In this document: positions 18,989-27,436 of the stretch, one piece after another | How positions within the stretch are numbered: the stretch's first letter is position 1 | Layout: each line of letters starts with the position of its first letter | DNA from: Pseudomonas rhizophila | GTDB taxonomy: Bacteria > Pseudomonadota > Gammaproteobacteria > Pseudomonadales > Pseudomonadaceae | DNA length: 64,000 bases | NCBI RefSeq assembly: GCF_003033885.1 | Contig: NZ_CP024081.1 | Location: 452,232-516,231, forward strand | Direction: 5' to 3' | The notes under the pieces: model-generated | Databases searched by the model: none | What the model saw: only the letters and a program-made list of their open reading frames with translations | What the model was told of the DNA's origin: nothing | Position numbers and translations under genes: made by a program

Positions 18989-19804
18989 TCAGAGCTCGAT
19001 GGGGGTATCAGGGTGGTTGCCCCATTCGCCCCAGGAGCCGGCATAGCCTTTGACTCGCGGATAACCGAGCGCCTTGGCCACCAGATAGGTGAAGCCAGAG
19101 CGGTGGTGGGTCTGGCAATGGGTGATGATTTCTTTGTCAGGCGTGATGCCCAACTGTTCGAGGATCTGCGGCATGTCGCTGCGGATGCGCAGGTTGCGTG
19201 CCTGATCCATGCCGGCGGTCCATTCGAAGTTGATCGCGCCGGGAATATGTCCGCCCCTGGCTGCGACGACTTTCTCGCCGGAATATTCCAGCGGCCCGCG
19301 TGCGTCCCAGATCGCCAGGTCAGCGGCACCGAGGCGGCTTTGCAGGTATTCGCGGGTGGCGGTGGGTTCATCGTGCAGGGTCAGGCTCACCGGGCCTGTG
19401 GCGGGCGGCGGCACTTCAGTGGACACCGGCAGGCCTTCGTCCAGCCACGACAGCAAACCACCGTCGAGGTAGTGGTAGTTCGAATGGCCGATCACATCCA
19501 GCAGCCAGATAAAGCGCCCGGCCCAGCCACCGCCTTCATCGTCATAGACCACGTAGACCGCATTCGGGTTGTGCCCCAGTTCGCCGAACAGCGTCTCGAG
19601 GTCGGCTTTTGCTGGCAACAGGCCTGGTGCCGGGGGCTGGCCCAGTTGGGTGCGCTTGGGGTCGACGAAGCGTGCGCCAGGGATGTGCCCGGTGCTATAG
19701 CGGGCGGCGCTGGTCAGGTCCACCAGAATCAGTTCGCGGGCGTCGAGGCGCGACAGCAGGTCGCTCGGCTCGATTACCAGCGGCAAGCCAGAGAAGTCAG
19801 GCAT
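18989..19804 (-). CDS. rhdA: Rhodanese, thiosulfate sulfurtransferase
   Basis: This 271-residue tandem-domain rhodanese has its active site in the C-terminal domain. The loop reads ITHCQTHHRSGFTY, with catalytic Cys in CQTHHRS, the same loop described for Azotobacter RhdA. It transfers sulfane sulfur from thiosulfate to acceptors such as cyanide or thiols. The N-terminal domain (VDLTSAARYSTGHIPGARFV) is inactive, without a loop cysteine. ATG 19804 (MPDFSGLP) is preferred to a start seven codons upstream because the length then equals that of the known enzyme. Confidence 0.93.
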   Translation of the reverse strand: MPDFSGLPLVIEPSDLLSRLDARELILVDLTSAARYSTGHIPGARFVDPKRTQLGQPPAPGLLPAKADLETLFGELGHNPNAVYVVYDDEGGGWAGRFIWLLDVIGHSNYHYLDGGLLSWLDEGLPVSTEVPPPATGPVSLTLHDEPTATREYLQSRLGAADLAIWDARGPLEYSGEKVVAARGGHIPGAINFEWTAGMDQARNLRIRSDMPQILEQLGITPDKEIITHCQTHHRSGFTYLVAKALGYPRVKGYAGSWGEWGNHPDTPIEL

Positions 19805-19846
19805 GTGAGGTCTCCAGGGGCGCAAAGGGAAAAGATTGTATCAAGA

Positions 19847-21385
19847 TCAGCGACCGCGGTTGGTAAAGCTGTGCAAGGCGCGTTCGATACACTGCACGGT
19901 TTTGCCGAAGGCCTGCACCGTCACGTCCGAGAAGGGCCCGCCGCCCTGGTCCACCGCCACCAGCATGATCACCCGGCCGTTGCAGGTCAGTGAACGCAAC
20001 AGCAGGTGTTCGCCGCGAAACAGGCTGCGCAGGCCCGGCGGCAGCAACGCCGAAAACTGAGCGTTGTTGTCCGGGTTCAGGCGAACCTGGGCCTGCTGGG
20101 CCTGCAACCGTTGCAACACTTTGCTTTGGCTGATGGAAAAACTCATGGCCGCCGCTTCTTTGGGCAGGCCGGCGATCTGATGCACGCGCAAGCTGGTCTG
20201 GCTGCGGTCGGCCATCAGAATCATCACTCGCCGCATGCCGCAGGCCACCAAGGCGTCCCGTGCCGAGGTGGTCAGGTGCATGGCGTTGCTGAACGGGCTC
20301 GGTTCCAGCAGCAATTCGGCGCATTGCTTGCGCCACTGGGTCAGGTCTTCGGCGCTGGGCGGGGCGGCCGGCAGCAGCCCCGGGTGGACGCGTCGGCTGC
20401 CCCAGGGCCAGATCAACGCCACAGCCGGATGCCAGAGGTCCGGCATGGTGTTGTGGCGGGCACTGATGACGGCTTGCTGGTGCAATTGCTGCTGGACGTC
20501 ATCCATGGACATCTGCAGATACAAACTTGTCAGATATTGCCAGCGGGTGCTGTGAGGGCCGTCCCACGCCTGTTGCGCTGAAAGGGCCAGGCCGTTGGCT
20601 AGCAGCACTGTGTTGGCTGGCTGATTGAGCCAGCGCCGCAGGGTCGGGTCATCGTCCAGGCGATTCTGCTGGCGCAGCGGGTGTTCACTGTCCCGGGCGA
20701 TGCGTAGGACTTTCACCAGCTCGCGGCGTTCGTTGAGCAGCAGGCGGTAGCCCTGCGCCACCCAGACCGGCAGGCGCCAGGTCTCTACCAGCGCCAGGCA
20801 GATTTTCAGCAGGCTGACGCCGAACAACTCGCGCTCCACTTTGCTCGCTGACTGGCCTTTATGGACAACCCGCAATTCCCACTCGCCCAGCAATCCCGGA
20901 TGAGTCAGGGCCAGTGGCCAGAGCGGTGACAGAAACAGCAGGCTGCCCCAGTGGATGTCTTGCCATAGCCGCGCCAGGCGGCTGGCAAAAAAACCATTGG
21001 CCTGTTGCGTTGCGTGCTGGCTGATCAATTGCAGTTGGCGCAGCGCGAGGGGGATTTGCTGTTCCGGCAACGAGGGCAGTCGGGCGAGCAGTTCTTCGGT
21101 GCGCTTGAGGCCGAGGCGGTTGATGGCCACTTCGAGATTTTCTGCCGGTTCGGCAAAGTTGCCATGGGTGTGATGGTTGGCTTCACGAATGACGCTCAGC
21201 GCCAGGGCGGGGCTGTCCTGGATCAGCTCGGCAATGTCGCGCAGTGAGCGGCGGCTGTCGGCAATGGCTTTGCAGACCAGGTCATGACTGGCTTGCGGCA
21301 CTGGCAGATGGACGCCCTCGAGCAGCTTGACCCAGCCTTCGAGCGTGTTCGGTCGTGGAGTTGGAACCTTCGTTTCATTAGCCAT
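19847..21385 (-). CDS. HDOD-domain signalling protein
   Basis: The 512-residue cytoplasmic protein has an N-terminal HDOD domain (LRDIAELIQDSPALALSVIREANH, then LEVAINRLGLKRTEELLARLP). This is a degenerate HD fold often found in regulators of motility and stress in Pseudomonas. The catalytic HD residues are missing, as is usual. The C-terminal 200 residues carry a GAF-like region ending in a conserved FGKTVQCIERALHSF segment. It is divergent from motA, 166 bp away. Confidence 0.7.
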   Translation of the reverse strand: MANETKVPTPRPNTLEGWVKLLEGVHLPVPQASHDLVCKAIADSRRSLRDIAELIQDSPALALSVIREANHHTHGNFAEPAENLEVAINRLGLKRTEELLARLPSLPEQQIPLALRQLQLISQHATQQANGFFASRLARLWQDIHWGSLLFLSPLWPLALTHPGLLGEWELRVVHKGQSASKVERELFGVSLLKICLALVETWRLPVWVAQGYRLLLNERRELVKVLRIARDSEHPLRQQNRLDDDPTLRRWLNQPANTVLLANGLALSAQQAWDGPHSTRWQYLTSLYLQMSMDDVQQQLHQQAVISARHNTMPDLWHPAVALIWPWGSRRVHPGLLPAAPPSAEDLTQWRKQCAELLLEPSPFSNAMHLTTSARDALVACGMRRVMILMADRSQTSLRVHQIAGLPKEAAAMSFSISQSKVLQRLQAQQAQVRLNPDNNAQFSALLPPGLRSLFRGEHLLLRSLTCNGRVIMLVAVDQGGGPFSDVTVQAFGKTVQCIERALHSFTNRGR

Positions 21386-21434
21386 GGCTGGACGCGATCA
21401 TCATAGGGAGTATCTACGCCCGGAACGGGGCAAA

Positions 21435-21462
21435 TTGGCTTTTCGCCTGAACTGGCTATAGT
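21435..21462 (+). promoter_or_regulatory. Possible sigma-70 promoter for motAB
   Basis: TTGGCT (21435-21440) and TATAGT (21457-21462) are spaced by 16 bp, leaving a leader of about 80 nt before motA. Confidence 0.35.
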
Positions 21463-21551
21463 CTGGCGCAGTTTTGCCGATAAGTAGAAGAAGAGATTTT
21501 TCAGCTTCCGAATATGACCTTGAACCCGACTTAAATAAGTACTTTCTATCT

Positions 21552-22403
21552 ATGGCTAAAATTATCGGCATCATTGTCGTGTTCGCGAGCGTTCTGGGCG
21601 GATACGTGCTCTCCCATGGCAAGATTGCCGCCCTGGTCCAGCCCTTTGAGGTCTTGATCATCGGCGGCGCGGCCCTTGGCGCATTCCTGCAAGCCAACCC
21701 CGGCTACATGACGATGCACGTGCTCAAGAAGTCCTTGAGCATGTTCGGCTCGCGTTTCAGCCACACTTTCTACCTTGAGGTGCTGGGGCTGATCTACGAG
21801 ATCCTCAACAAGAGCCGCCGCGAAGGCATGATGGCGATCGAAGGGGATATCGAAGACGCAGCGTCCAGCCCGATCTTCGCCAAGTACCCCACGGTACTCA
21901 AGGATGAGCGCATGACGGCGTTCGTCTGTGATTACCTGCGCATCATGTCGTCCGGCAACATGGCTCCCCATGAGCTCGAAGGCCTGTTCGACATGGAACT
22001 GTACAGCCTCAAGGAAGATCTGGAGCACCCGTCTCACGCGGTCAACGGCATCGCCGACGGCATGCCGGGTTTCGGTATCGTCGCGGCGGTATTGGGCATC
22101 GTGGTGACCATGGCCTCCCTGGGCGAAGGCGACCAGGCATCTATCGGCCTGCACGTAGGTGCGGCACTGGTAGGTACCTTCTTCGGTATTCTCGCCGCGT
22201 ATGGCTTCTTTGGCCCGTTGGCCCATTCCCTGGCCCACGACGCCAAGGAAGAACTCAATGTCTACGAAGCCATCAAGGCATCGCTCGTGGCCTCGGCTTC
22301 GGGCATGCCTCCATCGCTGGCTGTGGAGTTCGGTCGCAAGGTCCTGTACCCGGCGCACCGTCCAAGCTTCGCCGAGTTAGAACAAGCGGTTCGCGGTCGC
22401 TAA
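21552..22403 (+). CDS. motA: Flagellar motor stator protein MotA
   Basis: MotA (283 residues) forms with MotB the proton-conducting stator of the flagellar motor. It has four membrane helices: MAKIIGIIVVFASVLGGYVL and EVLIIGGAALGAFL at the start, then MPGFGIVAAVLGIVVTMASL and LVGTFFGILAAYGFFGPL. Between TM2 and TM3 lies the cytoplasmic loop that contacts FliG (MAIEGDIEDAASSPIF, then FVCDYLRIMSSGNM). ATG 21552 is chosen over an upstream in-frame ATG at 21474, which would add 26 unlike residues. motB follows after 1 bp. Confidence 0.95.
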   Translation: MAKIIGIIVVFASVLGGYVLSHGKIAALVQPFEVLIIGGAALGAFLQANPGYMTMHVLKKSLSMFGSRFSHTFYLEVLGLIYEILNKSRREGMMAIEGDIEDAASSPIFAKYPTVLKDERMTAFVCDYLRIMSSGNMAPHELEGLFDMELYSLKEDLEHPSHAVNGIADGMPGFGIVAAVLGIVVTMASLGEGDQASIGLHVGAALVGTFFGILAAYGFFGPLAHSLAHDAKEELNVYEAIKASLVASASGMPPSLAVEFGRKVLYPAHRPSFAELEQAVRGR

Positions 22404-22404
22404 G

Positions 22405-23442
22405 ATGGAAAACAACCAGCCGATCATTATCAAGCGCGTCAAGCGCATAGCCGGCGGGCATCACGGGGGCGCCTGGAAAATCGCCTTCGCCGACTTCGCG
22501 ACGGCGATGATGGCGTTCTTTCTGGTGCTGTGGCTGCTGTCCACCGCGACTCCAGAGCAGAAAATCGCCATCGCCGGTTATTTCAAGGACCCGGTGGGTT
22601 TTTCCGAAAGCGGCACGCCGTATATCATCGACCTGGGCGGCTCGCCGGTCCTGGCGCCGGAAAACACCCTCAACCCTGAAGTCGAATCCCAGCCTCAGCC
22701 CGACAAGGCGAAGGTAGACGCCAATGACGCCGAAGGCATGGCCGAGGAGGTCGAGCGAGAGCGTCTGGAGTTGTTGCTGCAAGAGTTGCAGAACAAAGTC
22801 GAAGAGAACCCTCAACTGCAGAAGTTCAAGGACCAGATCCTGTTCGAAATCACGCCGAACGGCTTGCGCATCCAGATCATGGACGCCGAGAACCGTCCGA
22901 TGTTCGACTCTGGCAGCGCGCGCCTGAAACCTTATTTCGAAGATATTCTGCTGGCCATGGCCGACACCATCAAAGCGGTGCCGAACAAGATCAGCATCAG
23001 TGGTCATACCGATGCCAAGCCCTTCATCGGCAAAGGCGATTTCGGTAACTGGGAACTCTCCGCCAATCGCGCCAATGCGGCTCGTCGGGCCCTGGTGGCC
23101 GGCAGTTATCCGGACGAGCAGGTGGCGCGGGTGGTCGGTTATGCCTCCTCGGCGCTGTTCGACCGCAAAGACCCGTTCAACCCGGTCAACCGGCGGATCG
23201 ATATCGTGGTGTTGACCAAGAAGGCCCAGAAAGCCATCGAAGGTTCGCAAACCGATGACCCGGCGCCGGACCCGGCCCAGGGCGCCGGCGCGCCGGGTGA
23301 AGTGCCGGTTACGCCCGGCGCGGCGGCGGATCCGAACGCATTGCCGGCGGACCAGCAGCCTGTTCCCGCCCATGAGGTGCGCGAACGTCTGAATCTGTTC
23401 GATGATCTCGCGCCGAAACCGGCCGAGCCGCCTGCGCAGTGA
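22405..23442 (+). CDS. motB: Flagellar motor protein MotB
   Basis: MotB (345 residues) anchors the stator to peptidoglycan. A single membrane helix carries the proton-binding aspartate in KIAFADFATAMMAFFLVLWL. A linker leads to an OmpA-type peptidoglycan-binding domain (ISISGHTDAKPF, LSANRANAARRALV, YASSALFDRKDPFNPVNRRI). The C-terminal 75 residues are Pro/Ala-rich. It is cotranscribed with motA and followed by a hairpin terminator. Confidence 0.95.
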   Translation: MENNQPIIIKRVKRIAGGHHGGAWKIAFADFATAMMAFFLVLWLLSTATPEQKIAIAGYFKDPVGFSESGTPYIIDLGGSPVLAPENTLNPEVESQPQPDKAKVDANDAEGMAEEVERERLELLLQELQNKVEENPQLQKFKDQILFEITPNGLRIQIMDAENRPMFDSGSARLKPYFEDILLAMADTIKAVPNKISISGHTDAKPFIGKGDFGNWELSANRANAARRALVAGSYPDEQVARVVGYASSALFDRKDPFNPVNRRIDIVVLTKKAQKAIEGSQTDDPAPDPAQGAGAPGEVPVTPGAAADPNALPADQQPVPAHEVRERLNLFDDLAPKPAEPPAQ

Positions 23443-23462
23443 CCTGACTGGCGAGCGTAAAC

Positions 23463-23583
23463 CTGTGGCGAGGGGATTTATCCCCGTTGGGCTGCGAAGC
23501 AGCCCCTCTTTTTTCATCTGATATTCGGGGTGATAAAGGGGGGGCGCTTCGCGCCCCAGCGGGGATAAATCCCTTCGCCACAA
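23463..23583. repeat. Large inverted REP pair (GTGGCGAGGGGATTTATCCCC type) with internal hairpins
   Basis: TGTGGCGAGGGGATTTATCC (from 23464) is mirrored by GGATAAATCCCTTCGCCACA (ending 23582). Two hairpins lie between the arms: GGGCTGC/GCAGCCC (23489-23505) followed by a T run, which probably terminates motAB, and GGGGCGCTTCGCGCCCC (23541-23557). Confidence 0.8.
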
Positions 23584-23610
23584 CTGTGTCCGGCTTGCCT
23601 TCCTTTCAGA

Positions 23611-24642
23611 TCAGTAACTGCTTTCCGGCAAGCTGGCGATGATCGAGCGATAGCTGTTCATCCGTTGCTGCTGCACACGACCGTCTTCCAGCGCCTTGAG
23701 CAGTGCGCAACCGGGTTCGCGGTCGTGCTTGCAGTCGCGGAAACGGCAGGTGCCGATCAGGTCGTTGAACTCGATGAACCCCGCTTCCACATCGGCTCGG
23801 CTGACGTGGCCCAGGCCAAACTCGCGGATGCCCGGCGAGTCGATCAATTCACCGCCGCCGGGGAAGTGGAACAACCGCGCAGTGGTGGTGGTGTGAGTGC
23901 CCTGGCCGGACAGCTCGGACAGCGGCCCGACGCGCGTCTCGACTTCCGGCAGCAGGCTGTTGACCAGCGACGACTTACCGACACCGGACTGGCCGACAAA
24001 CACGCTGATGCGCCCGTCCAGTTGTTCCTGCAATTTTTCCATGCCGTCGCCGTGGTGAGCCGAAACCTCCAGCACCGGGTAGCCCAAGTGCCGATAGACC
24101 GAGAGCAGTGCGTTCAGCGCCGGGGCGTTGTGTTCATCGATCAGGTCGAATTTGTTGAGCAGCAACAAGGGGCGGATGCCGGCGTGTTCGGCCGCGACCA
24201 GATAGCGGTCGATCAGGTTGGCGTGGGGCTCGGGTAGCGGGGCGAAGACGATGACGATCATGTCGACGTTGGCCGCCACCGGCTTGAGCTGGCCTCGGCT
24301 GTCCGGACGGCACAGTTCGGTGTGGCGCGGCAGTTGAGCCACGATCACGCCGATGCCTTGGTTGCCGGCACGCCAGACCACCTGATCACCAGTGACCAGG
24401 GCCGGCAGGTTGGCTCGCAGGTGGCAGCGGAATACCTGGCCGGCCAATTCGCCTTCACGGGCCTCGACCTCGACCTGTACACCGAAGTGCGCGATCACCA
24501 GGCCGGTCTGTTCAGGGCCCAGGTCGCCGCCCTCCAGCGCTTGTACCGCGCTGGATTCGCGTTTGGCGGCGCGGGCGGCGCGCTCGCCCTGAATCTTTTC
24601 GATGCGCCAGTTTTGACGACGATTGAGTTGGCGTTTGGCCAT
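23611..24642 (-). CDS. rsgA: Small ribosomal subunit biogenesis GTPase RsgA
   Basis: RsgA (343 residues) is a circularly permuted GTPase that helps mature the 30S subunit. An N-terminal OB fold is followed by the permuted G motifs: G4 LLNKFDLI precedes G1 [15 protein letters not shown]3 is [11 protein letters not shown] zinc-binding knuckle ([14 protein letters not shown]) lies near residue 300. The N-terminus is basic ([18 protein letters not shown]). It is divergent from orn, separated by an unusual palindrome. Confidence 0.95.
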   Translation of the reverse strand: MAKRQLNRRQNWRIEKIQGERAARAAKRESSAVQALEGGDLGPEQTGLVIAHFGVQVEVEAREGELAGQVFRCHLRANLPALVTGDQVVWRAGNQGIGVIVAQLPRHTELCRPDSRGQLKPVAANVDMIVIVFAPLPEPHANLIDRYLVAAEHAGIRPLLLLNKFDLIDEHNAPALNALLSVYRHLGYPVLEVSAHHGDGMEKLQEQLDGRISVFVGQSGVGKSSLVNSLLPEVETRVGPLSELSGQGTHTTTTARLFHFPGGGELIDSPGIREFGLGHVSRADVEAGFIEFNDLIGTCRFRDCKHDREPGCALLKALEDGRVQQQRMNSYRSIIASLPESSY

Positions 24643-24718
24643 GGGTGTTCCGTATGAAGAATGCAGCGATTAGGTAAAAACGGCCGCGAGTTTAGCACGC
24701 TCAAGGCCCTGCCTCGGG

Positions 24719-24854
24719 TTTGAACGAAAAGTCGCCGAGCAGCGATCAGGCAGGGCGAAAACAGGCGAGGAAACGTCGTTGACTGGTGGTCAATGAGCAT
24801 TCCGAGGCTGTTTTCAACGCAGCATGATCGTCGCGCAGGCACTTTTCGTTCAAA
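24719..24854. repeat. 136-bp imperfect palindrome, MITE-like, in the rsgA-orn gap
   Basis: The ends are perfect 14-bp inverted repeats, TTTGAACGAAAAGT (24719-24732) and ACTTTTCGTTCAAA (24841-24854). The arms keep matching inward: CGATCA and GAAAACAG recur at corresponding positions in both. The centre is TTGAC-TGGTG-GTCAA (24779-24793). No protein is encoded convincingly. It may be a nonautonomous mobile element remnant or a regulatory structure. Confidence 0.65.
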
Positions 24855-24894
24855 GCCTAAGCTAAACTGCGCAGCTACGCCGAGGAGCTCCCCC

Positions 24895-25437
24895 ATGCAG
24901 AACCCGCAGAACCTGATCTGGATCGACCTGGAAATGACCGGTCTGAACCCGGACACCGACGTCATCATCGAAATGGCCACCATCGTCACCGACAGTGATC
25001 TCAACACCCTGGCCGAAGGCCCTGTGATCGCGATCCATCACAGCGACGAGGTCCTGGCGGGTATGGACGAATGGAACACTCGCCAGCACGGCGGCTCAGG
25101 CCTGACCCAACGGGTGCGCGAGAGCAAAATCAGCATGGCTGAGGCCGAAGCCCAAACCATCGCCTTTCTTGAGCAGTGGGTGCCCAAGGGCAAGTCACCG
25201 ATCTGTGGCAACAGCATCTGCCAGGATCGTCGCTTTCTCTATACCCATATGAAATCCCTGGAAAGCTACTTTCACTACCGCAACCTGGACGTCTCCACCC
25301 TCAAGGAACTGGCCGCCCGCTGGGCACCTGAGGTGCGTGACAGCTTCCAGAAGGGCGGCAGCCACCTGGCCCTGGACGATATCCGCGAGTCCATCGCCGA
25401 GCTGCAGCACTACCGTAAGCACTTCATCAAGTTCTAA
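24895..25437 (+). CDS. orn: Oligoribonuclease
   Basis: Orn (180 residues) degrades dinucleotides, including pGpG, the product of cyclic-di-GMP breakdown, and is essential in several Pseudomonas. It is a DEDDh exonuclease: ExoI motif [15 protein letters not shown], ExoII in [18 protein letters not shown], Exo[17 protein letters not shown] with the catalytic Asp. ATG 24895 lies after GAGGAG and gives the standard length. The longer upstream frame from 24793 runs through the palindrome and is rejected. Confidence 0.97.
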   Translation: MQNPQNLIWIDLEMTGLNPDTDVIIEMATIVTDSDLNTLAEGPVIAIHHSDEVLAGMDEWNTRQHGGSGLTQRVRESKISMAEAEAQTIAFLEQWVPKGKSPICGNSICQDRRFLYTHMKSLESYFHYRNLDVSTLKELAARWAPEVRDSFQKGGSHLALDDIRESIAELQHYRKHFIKF

Positions 25438-25469
25438 GTCGGCTCCTCGGCTGTTGTGCGAGCACGCTT

Positions 25470-25591
25470 TTGTGGCGAGGGAGCTTGCTCCCGCTGGCCT
25501 GCGAAGCAGGCCCAACAGCTTCAGGTAGATCGAGTTGTCCGGTTTGGCGACTGCTGCGCAGCCGAGCGGGAGCAAGCTCCCTCGCCACAGG
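25470..25591. repeat. Inverted REP pair (GTGGCGAGGGAGCTTGCTCC type)
   Basis: TGTGGCGAGGGAGCTTGCTC at 25471 is mirrored by GAGCAAGCTCCCTCGCCACA ending at 25590. The inner spacer has a CCTGCGAAGCAGG hairpin. It fills most of the 263-bp gap between orn and the TRIC gene. Confidence 0.85.
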
Positions 25592-25700
25592 GGTAGTTTG
25601 AACGGGCGGCATGGCGCTCAGGCAGAAGACGGTGTCGCGCCCTCTTTTGGTGCCTGCCCAAACTGGCTAGACTGCGCGCCTTCCTGCAAGGACCGCCATC

Positions 25701-26312
25701 ATGTTGCTGATGCTTTACCTGATCGCCATCACCGCCGAAGCCATGACTGGGGCTTTGTCTGCCGGGCGTCGTGGCATGGACTGGTTTGGCGTGGTGCTGA
25801 TCGCCTGCGTCACCGCGTTGGGTGGCGGCTCGGTGCGCGATGTGCTGCTCGGTCATTACCCGCTCACCTGGGTCAGGCACCCGGAATATCTGGTGCTGAC
25901 CACCGCGGCCGCGATGCTGACGGTGATCCTGGCGCGCTGGATGCGCCATTTGCGCTCGTTGTTCCTGGTGCTTGACGCCGTGGGCCTGGTGGCGTTCACC
26001 CTGATCGGCTGCATGACCGCCCTGGAAATGGGCCATGGCATGTTGGTGGCTTCGGTCAGTGGCGTGATTACCGGCGTTTTCGGTGGCATCCTGCGTGACA
26101 TTTTTTGCAACGATATCCCGCTGATCTTCCGTCGCGAGCTCTATGCCAGCGTTTCGTTTGCCGCGGCGTGGTGCTACATGCTGTGTGTCTATCTGCAGTT
26201 GCCGAGCGAGCAGGCGATCCTCATCACCTTGTTCGGCGGTTTCCTGTTGCGGCTCCTGGCGATCCGCTTTCACTGGGAAATGCCGAAGTTCGTCTACAAC
26301 GACGAGGTCTGA
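25701..26312 (+). CDS. Trimeric intracellular cation channel (TRIC) family protein
   Basis: The 203-residue integral membrane protein has seven predicted helices in two repeats, each marked by a glycine-rich motif: ALGGGSVRDVLLG near residue 38 and VFGGILRDIF near residue 126. These GGxxRD motifs define the UPF0126/TRIC family, which has been shown to form homotrimeric potassium-permeable channels in some prokaryotes. The physiological role in Pseudomonas is unknown. Its 3' end overlaps the 3' end of queG by 19 bp. Confidence 0.88.
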   Translation: MLLMLYLIAITAEAMTGALSAGRRGMDWFGVVLIACVTALGGGSVRDVLLGHYPLTWVRHPEYLVLTTAAAMLTVILARWMRHLRSLFLVLDAVGLVAFTLIGCMTALEMGHGMLVASVSGVITGVFGGILRDIFCNDIPLIFRRELYASVSFAAAWCYMLCVYLQLPSEQAILITLFGGFLLRLLAIRFHWEMPKFVYNDEV

Positions 26313-27373
26313 CGCTCGGCGTGTTGGCGCAACGCCCACTCCACATGCTCGCGCACCAGTTCCGATGGGTAATCGCGCCGCGCTTCAAGCGCTTGCATGA
26401 CCGGGATGGTTGAAGGTGCATTTCCCAGCCCCACCGCCAGGTTGCGCAACCAGCGTTCGTACCCGGCGCGGCGCAGGGGCGAGCCCTCGGTACTGCTGAG
26501 GAATTTTTCCTCGTCCCACATGAACAACTCGGCCAACCCGGCATTGTCCAGGTTGTGTCGCGGTTTGAAGTCGCTTTCTCCGGACGGTCGGGCGAAGCGG
26601 TTCCACGGGCAGACGATCTGGCAGTCATCGCAACCGAACACCCGGTTGCCGATCAATGGCCGCAGTTCCTCGGGGATGGCGCTTTTGAGTTCGATGGTGA
26701 GGTAGGAAATGCAGCGTCGGGCATCCAGGACGTAGGGGCCGACGAAGGCATTCGTAGGGCAGATGTCCAGGCATGCGGTGCATTTTCCGCAGTGTTCGCT
26801 GGCGTGGGGCGGGTCAACCGGCAGCGGCAGGTCGACGAACAGTTCGCTCAGGAAGAAATAGCTGCCGGCCTTGCGGTTCAGTACCAGGGTGTTTTTACCG
26901 ATCCAGCCCAAGCCGGCCTGCTCGGCGATGGCTTTTTCCAGCACCGGTGCGCTGTCAACGAAGGCGCGATAACCGAAGGGGCCAATGACCGCCTGAATTT
27001 TTTCTGCCAGTTGCTGCACGCGTTTACGGATCAATTTGTGGTAATCGCGGCCCAATGCATAACGCGAGACGTAGGCTTTTTCCGGTTGGCCGAGCATCTG
27101 CGCCATTTGCGTGTCGCCCGGCAGGTAGTCCATGCGCAGGGAAACCACACGCAATGTGCCCGGCACCAGTTCCTCGGGGTGCGAGCGTTTGCTGCCGTGG
27201 GCGCCCATGTAGTCCATCTCGCCGTGATAGCCCGCGTCGAGCCAGCGCTGCAAATGTTGCTCATGCACGGCCAGGTCCAGGCCGCTGATGCCGACCTGCT
27301 GGAAACCCAGCTCGCGGCCCCAGTCCTTGATGGATTGGGCGAGGGCGGGGAGGTCTGTGGGAATGACGGGCAT
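26294..27373 (-). CDS. queG: Epoxyqueuosine reductase QueG
   Basis: QueG (359 residues) performs the last step of queuosine synthesis in tRNA, reducing epoxyqueuosine with a cobalamin and two [4Fe-4S] clusters. Motifs include DYHKLIRKRVQQLA, VDSAPVLEKAIAEQAGLGWIG and the two ferredoxin-like sets CGKCTACLDICP and CDDCQIVCPWN. ATG 27373 (MPVIPTDLPA) is preferred to the longer open frame, which overlaps the divergent nnr gene. The queG and nnr starts are 63 bp apart. Confidence 0.95.
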   Translation of the reverse strand: MPVIPTDLPALAQSIKDWGRELGFQQVGISGLDLAVHEQHLQRWLDAGYHGEMDYMGAHGSKRSHPEELVPGTLRVVSLRMDYLPGDTQMAQMLGQPEKAYVSRYALGRDYHKLIRKRVQQLAEKIQAVIGPFGYRAFVDSAPVLEKAIAEQAGLGWIGKNTLVLNRKAGSYFFLSELFVDLPLPVDPPHASEHCGKCTACLDICPTNAFVGPYVLDARRCISYLTIELKSAIPEELRPLIGNRVFGCDDCQIVCPWNRFARPSGESDFKPRHNLDNAGLAELFMWDEEKFLSSTEGSPLRRAGYERWLRNLAVGLGNAPSTIPVMQALEARRDYPSELVREHVEWALRQHAERQTSSL

Positions 27374-27436
27374 GAGGCGAGAGAAACCGGAGCTGAGATG
27401 CGTATAATTCTGCCAGACATCGGAGCCCGAAGACGC

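Noticed and set aside
21463..21478. A sigma-54-like TGGCGC...TTGC upstream of motA
   Set aside because: The GG-to-GC spacing is nine rather than ten bases, which normally abolishes sigma-54 recognition.
24779..24793. TTGAC-TGGTG-GTCAA read as an ANR box
   Set aside because: The spacer is five bases instead of four and the site is the centre of a longer palindrome.
26555..27436. Upstream extension of nnr by 294 codons
   Set aside because: This part is antisense to queG; the nnr family start is at 27437.
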